Of a DNA stretch of 38,685 bases, positions 32,462-38,685 are shown piece after piece. Source of the stretch: an uncultured Selenomonadaceae bacterium (GTDB lineage Bacteria > Bacillota > Negativicutes > Selenomonadales > Selenomonadaceae). Made by a program: the position numbers and the translations under genes. The notes below the pieces were generated by a model, which was not told where the DNA came from, ran no database searches, and saw only the letters and a program-made list of their open reading frames with translations. Every line of letters begins with the position of its first letter. Positions within the stretch are counted from its first letter, which is position 1. The stretch spans positions 9,079 through 47,763 of the forward strand of contig CAJOCT010000007.1 of the NCBI GenBank assembly GCA_905236725.1, given 5' to 3'.

Positions 32462-32470
32462 GAAAAATTT

Positions 32471-33028
32471 TTACGCGCGTTCGATATAATTTCCCGTGCG
32501 CGTGTCGATTCTTAAAACATCGCCCTCGTTGATAAAAAGCGGCACACGGACGACATAACCGGTCTCGACAGTCGCATTTTTCGTCGCGCCTGTCGCTGTA
32601 TTCCCTTTGACAGCCGGCTCACATTCGGTAACTTTGAGTTCGACGGAATTGGGCAGGCTCACGCCGATTATTCTGTCTTTGAAGGTCTGCAAATTGACTT
32701 CCATATTTTCCAAAAGGTAGTTGAGCGTGTCGCCGAGTTGATCTTTCGTCAATTCCATCTGCTCATAAGTTTCGGTGTCCATGAAAGTATAATTGCCGCC
32801 CTCTTCGTAAAGATATTGCATTTTGCGGGTATCGAGACGAGCGGGAGGCATTTTTTCATTCGGGTTAAAAGTGCGTTCGACAACCGCGCCGGTTTCGACG
32901 TTTTTAATTTTCGTGCGAACGAACGCCGCGCCTTTGCCGGGTTTTACGTGCTGAAATTCCACGACCTGCCAGGCACTGCCGTCAATTTCAATCGTCAACC
33001 CTGTTCTGAAATCGGTACTTGAAATCAT
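32471..33028 (-). CDS. efp: Translation elongation factor P
   Basis: Relieves ribosome stalling at consecutive prolines. The three-domain protein has 185 residues. Lys32 in [12 protein letters not shown] is the site at the tip of domain I that is modified in many bacteria; the modification used here is unknown. [19 protein letters not shown] and the end [13 protein letters not shown] are conserved. I chose the ATG after GGAGATG; upstream codons lack a site. It is divergent from the CheY-like gene. Confidence 0.96.
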   Translation of the reverse strand: MISSTDFRTGLTIEIDGSAWQVVEFQHVKPGKGAAFVRTKIKNVETGAVVERTFNPNEKMPPARLDTRKMQYLYEEGGNYTFMDTETYEQMELTKDQLGDTLNYLLENMEVNLQTFKDRIIGVSLPNSVELKVTECEPAVKGNTATGATKNATVETGYVVRVPLFINEGDVLRIDTRTGNYIERA

Positions 33029-33117
33029 TCTTATCATCTCCATAAAAAAATTTTTACGCCGCAAATAATTCTTGCAAGAAAAAATTTTTCCTGCAACAGC
33101 CGATTTACAAAAAATTC

Positions 33118-33146
33118 TTGACCGTTTTTTTGGTGAATGTTAGAAT
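33118..33146 (+). promoter_or_regulatory. Promoter of the cheY-like operon
   Basis: TTGACC (33118-33123), 17 bp, TAGAAT (33141-33146) with TGT before it. The start is predicted near 33153. Confidence 0.75.
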
Positions 33147-33188
33147 TACGAAAAGTTGACGGAGAATTTTGTTGGGAGGATTTTTAGA

Positions 33189-33692
33189 ATGGAAAAAACC
33201 GACGGACAAGTTTCAAAAGGTACGCCGATGAGATCTGAAGGGGACAAGTTACGCATTTTGATTACCGATGATTCTAAACTTTTGCGAAAGAAATTGCGCG
33301 ATGAGTTGGAAAATCTCGGTTGCGAGGTCATAGAGGCCACAAACGGCAAAGAGGCTATTACTGTGGACTTGGAAAACGAGCCGGACGGAGTATTTCTTGA
33401 TATTGTTATGCCGGAAGTCGGCGGGATCGAGGCTCTGCAAGTTATTCGCGAAGTAAGCCCGGATGTTCCGGTCGTGATGCTGAGCAGTGCAGGCACGCCG
33501 CAAAAATTGATGCAAACTTTAAAAATGGGCGCGATTGATTTCATTCAAAAACCTTATACGCGCGAACAAATCGCCCGAGCAGTCGAGTCAATTCGCAGAA
33601 TGAGGGCAAAAAACTTGAAAAAAGCCGCGAAAAAGGCTAAGGAAGAAGCTGAAGAACAAATCCCGACCGATGAAGGTGGACTTCAAAAATGA
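33189..33692 (+). CDS. CheY-like response regulator
   Basis: A 167-residue single-receiver protein. The acidic pair is Asp27-Asp28 in ILITDDSK, the phospho-acceptor is Asp71 in FLDIVMPEVGG, Ser99/Ser100 provides the switch hydroxyl in VMLSSAG, and Lys121 is in IQKPYTREQ. The C terminus is a 30-residue Lys/Glu-rich tail of unknown role. GGGAGGA lies at ideal distance from the ATG. The stop codon overlaps the next ATG (ATGA), so it is coupled to a CheX-like phosphatase. It probably acts at the flagellar switch or in a related chemosensory output. Confidence 0.9.
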   Translation: MEKTDGQVSKGTPMRSEGDKLRILITDDSKLLRKKLRDELENLGCEVIEATNGKEAITVDLENEPDGVFLDIVMPEVGGIEALQVIREVSPDVPVVMLSSAGTPQKLMQTLKMGAIDFIQKPYTREQIARAVESIRRMRAKNLKKAAKKAKEEAEEQIPTDEGGLQK

Positions 33693-34588
33693 GAGCTCAT
33701 GATTTTGGGCAGTTTCTTCTAAATTCTTCGATTTTTGACGAGACACAGCTCGTTGAGTTGATTTCTGCGGCGAAAAATGTCAGACCGACTTTTGCGACGG
33801 CGGCAATTTTTTTGCGTTTGCTTTCCGTTGCCGAAATGGTTAAAGTTTTCGAGTACTCAAAAATTGTCGAGGCTGAAAATGTTGCCGGTTTTTTTCGCTC
33901 GCACGACGAAGTCACTCAAGAAAAATACAATGAGATTGTCCGCAAATTTTTAAGCCCGCACAAATTCAAGAGTATTTCCAACGCGGCAAAAGACAATTCG
34001 TTTCAGTTGGCGCAAATTTTAATTGACGGCGATAAAATAGATTTTTCGGATTTTGAAAAAATTTTGGAAAGTTATCACCGCGAAGAAATTCCGCCCGTCG
34101 AAAAAATTTTCGGCGATATTTACAACGCTTTTAAAAGTGACAAAAAAGTTGATTATCCGCCCGCGCTTGATGTTGCCGTTCATTTCCACAGTTTTTTTTC
34201 CGAAGAGTTCAGGACGACTGCCATTTTTTCACCTGTCGCGCCGGATTTTCGCGAAGAACTCTTCGGCGCAAGCGTGAAAATCAACGGCGACATTCCAATC
34301 GTCGTCGGAGTGCTTGCCGAAAAAAAAGTACTTCATAAATTGGCCAATTCTTACGATAAATTTGTCAGCGAAGACATCGAAGAAGATTTTGACGCAGTTG
34401 CCGAAATGCTCAATGTCTTCACGGGAAATTTCACGGTAAGAGTTGCCACGACTTCCGGAATTGAAGAAGAGCTCTACCCGCCGCGTTTCGGTCAGCTGAA
34501 TTTTGAAATCGAAACGTTGGCAACTGTTTTTGCCGATGTCGGAAAATTTTATCTGTATATCGGCGCGGAAGAAATTTTTAAAATCTAA
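33689..34588 (+). CDS. CheX/CheC-type phosphatase with extra N-terminal domain
   Basis: A 299-residue protein. The C-terminal half (about 185-299) carries the exact CheC/CheX/FliY active-site pattern: Asp235, Glu239, Asn242, then 21 residues to Pro264 (DAVAEMLN ... LYPP). This motif dephosphorylates CheY-P. The N-terminal half (about 1-180) is helical, without a motif I recognise. It starts at an ATG overlapping the stop of the CheY-like gene, so regulator and phosphatase are made together. It is preferred over CheC because only one active-site copy is seen. Confidence 0.82.
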   Translation: MRAHDFGQFLLNSSIFDETQLVELISAAKNVRPTFATAAIFLRLLSVAEMVKVFEYSKIVEAENVAGFFRSHDEVTQEKYNEIVRKFLSPHKFKSISNAAKDNSFQLAQILIDGDKIDFSDFEKILESYHREEIPPVEKIFGDIYNAFKSDKKVDYPPALDVAVHFHSFFSEEFRTTAIFSPVAPDFREELFGASVKINGDIPIVVGVLAEKKVLHKLANSYDKFVSEDIEEDFDAVAEMLNVFTGNFTVRVATTSGIEEELYPPRFGQLNFEIETLATVFADVGKFYLYIGAEEIFKI

Positions 34589-34596
34589 AGAAAGGG

Positions 34597-34615
34597 CGGT
34601 CGAAGGAGTCGACCG
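34597..34615 (+). promoter_or_regulatory. Hairpin with AGGAG in its loop, upstream of yvyF
   Basis: CGGTCGA and TCGACCG form a perfect 7-bp stem around the 5-nt loop AGGAG. It lies in the 38-nt gap between the CheX-like gene and yvyF. The nearest proper ribosome site, AAGGGA (34619-34624), is only 2 nt from the ATG. Confidence 0.55.
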
Positions 34616-34626
34616 GGTAAGGGACT

Positions 34627-35037
34627 ATGGCAGAAAAACTTAGAAATTGTCAAAATTGCGGCAAGTTGTTCATGTCGCAACACGGAGAGAAAGTTTGTCA
34701 GGCTTGTCAGGACGCGATGGAAAACATGGAGCAAGTTGTCGTTGATTACGTCCGCGACAATCCGAAATGCAAGATTCACGAAATTATGGAGGCAACCGGT
34801 GCGCCGGAAAAACTTATTCGCAGACTTATCGACGAGGGGCGTTTTGTTCAAGTCGGCGTTCAAATGTCTTATCCTTGCAAAAAATGCGGCAAGGAAATTT
34901 TTGCCGGTCAATATTGCGAAGATTGCTTGAAGGAAATGCAGGCAAATCTTCAAGCGGCACACGGCGCGATGGCGGCTGCCGCGGAGGCGAACAAAGTTCA
35001 TGGAATGTATTCAAAAGAACTTCAGAGAAAACTTTGA
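34627..35037 (+). CDS. yvyF: YvyF-type flagellar operon zinc-finger protein
   Basis: A 136-residue protein of the TIGR03826 flagellar region family. Two zinc sites are visible: Cys8/Cys11 with Cys24/Cys27, and Cys84/Cys87 with Cys97/Cys100. Between them is a helical DNA-binding-like segment (VVVDYVRDNPKCKIHEIMEATG to RFVQVGV). In Bacillus subtilis yvyF lies just before flgM, as here. The function is not established. The ribosome site spacing is poor (see the hairpin upstream). A terminator separates it from flgM. Confidence 0.85.
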   Translation: MAEKLRNCQNCGKLFMSQHGEKVCQACQDAMENMEQVVVDYVRDNPKCKIHEIMEATGAPEKLIRRLIDEGRFVQVGVQMSYPCKKCGKEIFAGQYCEDCLKEMQANLQAAHGAMAAAAEANKVHGMYSKELQRKL

Positions 35038-35051
35038 AAATTAAAAAATTT

Positions 35052-35098
35052 TATCGAAAAAAAGCAGGTCTTAAGGGACTTGCTTTTTTTTTCGATAT
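35052..35098 (+). terminator. Terminator after yvyF
   Basis: TATCG with AAGCAGGTC pairs with GACTTGCTT and CGATA across A7/T9 tracts, with one G-T pair. It suggests that flgM has its own promoter. Confidence 0.8.
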
Positions 35099-35116
35099 TT
35101 AGGTAAACAATGGAAA

Positions 35117-35144
35117 TAAAATTTTTAGCAAGGACTGCATAGAA
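35117..35144 (+). promoter_or_regulatory. Possible sigma-28-type promoter of flgM
   Basis: TAAAATTT (35117-35124) matches 7 of 8 bases of the flagellar -35 TAAAGTTT, and GCATAGAA (35137-35144) matches 5 of 8 of GCCGATAA; spacing is 12 rather than 11. It follows the yvyF terminator. Confidence 0.35.
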
Positions 35145-35165
35145 AATTCTCGGGTGGTGAAGGAC

Positions 35166-35450
35166 ATGATTGTCAATAACGTGAATTCTTTATCCAATAT
35201 TTACTCTTCCGGCGCAACTGTCGCGACCAGATACGCGAACACCGTCGGCGGCGCACGGGAGGTGCATAAGGGCGACAAACTTACTCTTTCGAGTGAGGCG
35301 CAGAGTTTCAGCGAAATGCTCAGTAAATTGCAGAATGCGCCCGAAGTGCGTCAGGACAAAGTGAACGAATTTGAGCAAAAAATTGCCAACGGCACTTATA
35401 GCGTCGCGGCGGAAAATATCGCGGCAAGTATTTTGACGAGCCGTTTTTGA
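35166..35450 (+). CDS. flgM: Anti-sigma-28 factor FlgM
   Basis: A 94-residue protein that binds and inhibits the flagellar sigma factor until the hook is complete. LTLSSEAQSFSEMLSKLQ followed by VRQDKVNEFEQKIANGTYSV is the family pattern. The start ATG fits the usual N terminus (MIVNNVNSLS); GTG codons 9 and 12 nt upstream are alternatives with GGGTGG near them. It is followed by two chaperone genes and flgK. Confidence 0.92.
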   Translation: MIVNNVNSLSNIYSSGATVATRYANTVGGAREVHKGDKLTLSSEAQSFSEMLSKLQNAPEVRQDKVNEFEQKIANGTYSVAAENIAASILTSRF

Positions 35451-35460
35451 GGAAAAATTT

Positions 35461-35934
35461 ATGTGGCAAGATTTAATGGATGTGCTCGGCAAAATTTGCG
35501 TCGTTTATGACGGTTTGAAAAAAATCGAAGAAAAAAAGCGCGATGCACTTGTCGGAATTGACATGGAAGGTTTGGCGAAAATTCTGGACGAGGAAAGCCT
35601 TGCCGCCGCAAAAATTCAGAAACTTGAACAAAAGCGCGGCTCAATCCTTCAAGAACTGTCAAAAACCTATCCGCCGACTCAAAAAGCCGAAGACTTTTAC
35701 AAAAATGCTCCGACGCTTGCTGTCGAAAAAAGATTGATTTCACTACACCAAACGCTGTCAAAGAATGTTGAAAGTGCGGTAAAGCTCCGCGACAACAACC
35801 AAATTTTGGCACAAAGTGCGCTCGATGCCGTGCAGTATCATCTGAATCGTTTGAGCGGCGCGTCAATCGACCCGACTTACGGCAAGGGCGGCAGTTCCGT
35901 CACTCATCAAAAAAAATTCGATTTTAACGCTTGA
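35461..35934 (+). CDS. flgN: FlgN-type export chaperone
   Basis: A 157-residue helical protein, the export chaperone for the hook-filament junction proteins FlgK and FlgL. The body is coiled coil with KIEEKKRDALVGIDMEGLAK and the conserved ending DPTYGKGG. GAGG precedes the ATG. It lies between flgM and a second gene of similar type. Confidence 0.88.
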   Translation: MWQDLMDVLGKICVVYDGLKKIEEKKRDALVGIDMEGLAKILDEESLAAAKIQKLEQKRGSILQELSKTYPPTQKAEDFYKNAPTLAVEKRLISLHQTLSKNVESAVKLRDNNQILAQSALDAVQYHLNRLSGASIDPTYGKGGSSVTHQKKFDFNA

Positions 35935-35938
35935 AATT

Positions 35939-36394
35939 ATGGATAATGTTATAAAACTCTTACGAGAACAAACGATTTTGTGTCGGCGCACATTGGAACT
36001 TTTTACAAAACTGATTGAACTTTTGGAACAAAATTCCCCGAATTTATCCGAGTCAATTCTGAAAATCGAAAAAATTATTCCCGACCTCAGAAAAAATGCC
36101 GTGCAAGCTCAAAAATTTTTGCAAGCTCAAAATTGCAAAGACTTCGCAAATTTTCTTGAAAAACAAGAAAATTCCATTCAGAGCGACGTTGCAAAGCGGC
36201 TTTTGGCTCAATCGGAAATTTTGCAGACGCAACTTAAGCATAAAATAAATTCCGCGCAACTTTTGACCGAAAAAGGCGCGGTATTTGTTAATTTTAACCT
36301 AAACTTGCTTTCGCAGACTTCCGCAGGCACAACTTACGGGGAACAGTCTTTGTCCAGTCAAAGCAAACTCCAAATGATTGATTCCAGTGTTTAG
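35939..36394 (+). CDS. Second FlgN-like chaperone (paralogue)
   Basis: A 151-residue helical coiled-coil protein. Its C-terminal end TTYGEQSLSSQ resembles the DPTYGKGGSS end of the preceding FlgN, and both positions and lengths match, so I read it as a tandem FlgN paralogue. The rest is diverged. It begins 4 nt after the flgN stop and has no clear ribosome site, so translation probably depends on flgN. A dedicated role for FlgL or FlgK is possible but not shown. Confidence 0.7.
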   Translation: MDNVIKLLREQTILCRRTLELFTKLIELLEQNSPNLSESILKIEKIIPDLRKNAVQAQKFLQAQNCKDFANFLEKQENSIQSDVAKRLLAQSEILQTQLKHKINSAQLLTEKGAVFVNFNLNLLSQTSAGTTYGEQSLSSQSKLQMIDSSV

Positions 36395-36411
36395 TTGTCA
36401 GTTATCAGACC
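36391..36411. repeat. Heptamer-phased intergenic repeat (locus 4)
   Basis: TTAGTTG, TCAGTTA, TCAGACC, three 7-bp units that include the stop codon TAG of the preceding gene. Related to the arrays at 15619 and 21942. Confidence 0.5.
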
Positions 36412-36447
36412 TAAAGACTAATTTCGACCGAAAGGAGATTTTCTAAA

Positions 36448-38151
36448 ATGTCTACTTTTACCGGACTTAATACAATGGTGCGCGGCATATTCAACAGTCA
36501 AACCGCCTTGAACACCACCGGTCACAACATAACGAACGCCTCAACCCCGGGCTACTCACGTCAAAGCGCAAATTCAGTAACGACGGGTGCGGAATATCGT
36601 ACGGGACTTTACGGAGCTCTTGCGATTGGTACCGGCGTCGAAGTTCAGACCATAACCCGTTCGCGCGATATTTTCGCCGATAAGCAATATCGTAACGAGA
36701 ATTCAACGCAGGAATATTACGAGGCACGTGCCAAAACTTACGATAAACTCGAAGTCGTCTTGAACGATTCGGGCGATGTCGGTTTGGCAACTTCAATAGG
36801 CGAATTTTATAAAGCCCTCGTCGATCTTTCTACTGAAGCCTCGACCAATGCAAACCGCTCAAATGTTGTGTCAAAGGCAAAAAGTTTGTGCGACTTGATG
36901 AAGACTGACACTCAAGAATTTCAGCAACAAATTAACGCCGAATACGATGATTTAAATTTGCAGGTCATACACGTCAATCAAATCCTTGAAGATATTGTCA
37001 ACTCAAATAAATTGATTATGGCTTCAGAAGCAAGCGGCGCGACTGCCAATGACTTAAGAGATCAACGGGATCTGTTGGTTGACGAACTTTCTAAATATTT
37101 AAATATAAACGTAACCGAAACTTCACTGGGAGCCTATCAAATAAATTCCGGCGGCACGATGCTCATAAATTCTGTTGACAGACTGCATTTGGAATTTTCG
37201 GATGGTATTCCCAGTGCTGTTTACGGCGTTGATTACGGAGTCTTGGATCACACGATCTATATAAGGGAAAGCAATCAGGTTTTTGTTCCGCAAAACGGCC
37301 TCATGAAAGCAAAATTTGATGCGATAGAGGAATGTAAATCTTATATCGACGCTATGGCGTCTATGGCAAATTTCTTGTTGACGACCTTCAACGATCAGCA
37401 TAAAGCCGGCTACGATTTCAACGGCAATGAAGGAATAAATTTCTTCGGCGAAACGGGCGCGGAGTATTCTTATGCATACGATTCCGAGCAACTTATCTCT
37501 TCCGTGACTGTGAATGATAACGGCAGTACTACAACTTTGACGGGGGTTGCGATAATTGAAGCGTGTGTTGTCAATTCGCAGATGTTCGTTTCCGACAGTT
37601 ATAACTACGTGGCGGCGGCTACTCGTTACGCTGTTCTTGACAAAAACGGTCAACCGGTATTTTACGAATCTGAAGACGATTTGGAGAAAAATAAACTCTC
37701 TTGGGTCGGCGGCAACGTGGCGACTGATACGGGAACGGTTGGCGTGGCGGACGGCACAAACGCTGTCTATCTCAGCGAACTTTTCAACCTTTCTCACGAC
37801 ACGATTATCAAAGACGGTCGCTCAAATGCCGTTGTTCTCATGAAATACGACAAAGATTACCCGACAAAACTCAACGCAATTGACGGCTTGGCTTTCAACG
37901 ATTTTTATGTAACTGTTTCGACAGATTTGGCAATAGACGCTGAAAAGATGGATATAAACGTCGAAGAACACGAAGGACTGATGACTCAAATTTTAAACTG
38001 GCGAGACAGTGCCTCCGGAGTCGACTGGAATGAAGAACTCACGAACATGATAAAATTTCAGAAAGCCTATCAATCTTGCGCCCGTTGCCTTACCGCAATG
38101 GACGAATGTTTAGACAGGCTCGTCAACAACACCGGCACGGTCGGCAGGTAG
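36448..38151 (+). CDS. flgK: Flagellar hook-associated protein FlgK (HAP1)
   Basis: A 567-residue junction protein between hook and filament. The N terminus has GLNTMVRGIFNSQTALNT and HNITNASTPGYSRQ, the export and D0 helix signals. The C terminus has NMIKFQKAYQSCARCLTAMD, the matching D0 helix; two Cys there are unusual for the family. A central domain of ordinary length lies between. AAAGGAG precedes the ATG within a leader shared with flgL. It requires FlgN as chaperone. Confidence 0.95.
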   Translation: MSTFTGLNTMVRGIFNSQTALNTTGHNITNASTPGYSRQSANSVTTGAEYRTGLYGALAIGTGVEVQTITRSRDIFADKQYRNENSTQEYYEARAKTYDKLEVVLNDSGDVGLATSIGEFYKALVDLSTEASTNANRSNVVSKAKSLCDLMKTDTQEFQQQINAEYDDLNLQVIHVNQILEDIVNSNKLIMASEASGATANDLRDQRDLLVDELSKYLNINVTETSLGAYQINSGGTMLINSVDRLHLEFSDGIPSAVYGVDYGVLDHTIYIRESNQVFVPQNGLMKAKFDAIEECKSYIDAMASMANFLLTTFNDQHKAGYDFNGNEGINFFGETGAEYSYAYDSEQLISSVTVNDNGSTTTLTGVAIIEACVVNSQMFVSDSYNYVAAATRYAVLDKNGQPVFYESEDDLEKNKLSWVGGNVATDTGTVGVADGTNAVYLSELFNLSHDTIIKDGRSNAVVLMKYDKDYPTKLNAIDGLAFNDFYVTVSTDLAIDAEKMDINVEEHEGLMTQILNWRDSASGVDWNEELTNMIKFQKAYQSCARCLTAMDECLDRLVNNTGTVGR

Positions 38152-38166
38152 TTTTTAGCGCATCCC

Positions 38167-38194
38167 TAATCTGATAACTAATGGCTAACGACTA
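38167..38194. repeat. Heptamer-phased intergenic repeat (locus 5)
   Basis: TAATCTG, ATAACTA, ATGGCTA, ACGACTA, four 7-bp units between flgK and flgL. The CTA triplet keeps 7-bp phase in three of them. Confidence 0.5.
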
Positions 38195-38218
38195 AATCGA
38201 CTGAAAGGAGCTTTTCAA

Positions 38219-38685
38219 ATGTCATTCAGAATGAGTTCTATTCAGTTCATGACGAATTATCAAGCGTCACTGAACAAAACTTATCAAAAACAAGCTAAAT
38301 ATTTGGAGCAGGGCGACGGCTCAAGCATTCATCGCGGCAGTGACGATCCCGTCGGCTATTCAAAACTCTTGCGCTATAAAATCAACGCCAACGAAAACGA
38401 GCAGTATAATCGAAACGTTCAAACCGCGCAGTCGTGGATGAAAACAACCGACAGCGCGTTAACTCACATGGTCGAACTCACAAAAACTTTCAAGGAAAAA
38501 ACCATTGAGGCGGCGACTGATGCAAACGGCACTTCGGATTTTGAAGCCATTTCAAAAGAAATGTGGGCGATAATTGAAGAAATGTGTTCAAGTGCCAAAA
38601 CTCAACACGGCGACAGATATGTTTTTGCCGGGCAACAGGATAAAACCGAGCCGATTTCTCTTTCATACGATGTTTCCGACCGCGC
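38219..38685 (+). CDS. flgL: Flagellar hook-associated protein FlgL (HAP3), 5' part
   Basis: The window ends inside this gene; 155 residues are visible. MSFRMSSIQFMTNYQASLNK, SIHRGSDDPVGYSKLLRYK and the later HGDRYVFAGQQDKTEPI are FlgL features, with the GSDDP motif common in flagellin-type proteins. AAAGGAG lies 8 nt before the ATG. It follows flgK by 67 bp, completing the junction pair. Confidence 0.93.
   Translation, partial: MSFRMSSIQFMTNYQASLNKTYQKQAKYLEQGDGSSIHRGSDDPVGYSKLLRYKINANENEQYNRNVQTAQSWMKTTDSALTHMVELTKTFKEKTIEAATDANGTSDFEAISKEMWAIIEEMCSSAKTQHGDRYVFAGQQDKTEPISLSYDVSDR

Noticed and set aside
37123..37797. Open frame of 224 codons opposite flgK
   Set aside because: Antisense to flgK; Arg, His and Ile-rich, without start signal.
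1..38685. CRISPR array, insertion sequence or prophage
   Set aside because: No evenly spaced identical repeats with unique spacers, no transposase or integrase, and no phage structural genes were seen; the tandem heptamers are too short and degenerate for CRISPR.

Overview
The window reads as a chromosomal segment of a motile, diderm Firmicute of the Negativicutes (Selenomonadales-like). The evidence combines Firmicutes traits (strong AGGAGG-type ribosome binding sites, HPr with Ser-46, a yvyF-flgM-flgN-flgK-flgL flagellar cluster as in Bacillus, a CheY/CheX pair) with outer-membrane traits (a TolC-type efflux channel, a LolD/MacB-like ABC ATPase). The species assignment is inference. No insertion sequence, prophage, integrase or CRISPR array was seen.

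Layout. 1-3900: rlmN, two small exported proteins, and a transmembrane Ser/Thr kinase divergent from a small HTH regulator. 3991-9540: a CstA-type transporter, then a fructose module (fruK, an unusual EIIA-EIIB protein, fruA) behind a near-consensus promoter with an inverted repeat around its -10 box. 9840-13430: tolC and tatA (overlapping) divergent from a LolD-like ATPase and larC. 13500-23970: a long minus-strand series motA-motB-acpS-(exported methyltransferase-like)-nnr-DUF5693-csaB-nudix-M50 protease-uppP-pth. 24188-26437: a hybrid sensor kinase. 26518-30657, minus strand: ptsI, ptsH with a folded leader, a zinc ribbon, and two exported proteins of unknown function. 30813-33028: tmRNA, rpsI, rplM, tRNA-Leu(CAA), efp. 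33189-38685: a CheY-like regulator, a CheX-like phosphatase, yvyF, flgM, two flgN-type genes, flgK and the 5' part of flgL.

How the genes connect. PtsI and HPr here can supply phosphate to the fructose EII proteins in the same window. MotA/MotB, the CheY/CheX pair and the hook-filament junction genes form two motility blocks. UppP, CsaB, DUF5693, TolC and the LolD-like ATPase all point to the cell envelope.

The strongest candidate for something undescribed is a two-copy intergenic element (5450-5555 and 9669-9768). It has three hairpins; two of them differ between copies by compensating base-pair changes, while a 23-nt loop is identical. Other points worth checking are a family of 7-bp-phased intergenic repeats next to stop codons, a methyltransferase-like protein with a signal peptide, a fructose EIIAB paralogue that lost conserved residues but kept its phosphorylation sites, a Cys/His insert in the sensor kinase, and a structured leader before ptsH.
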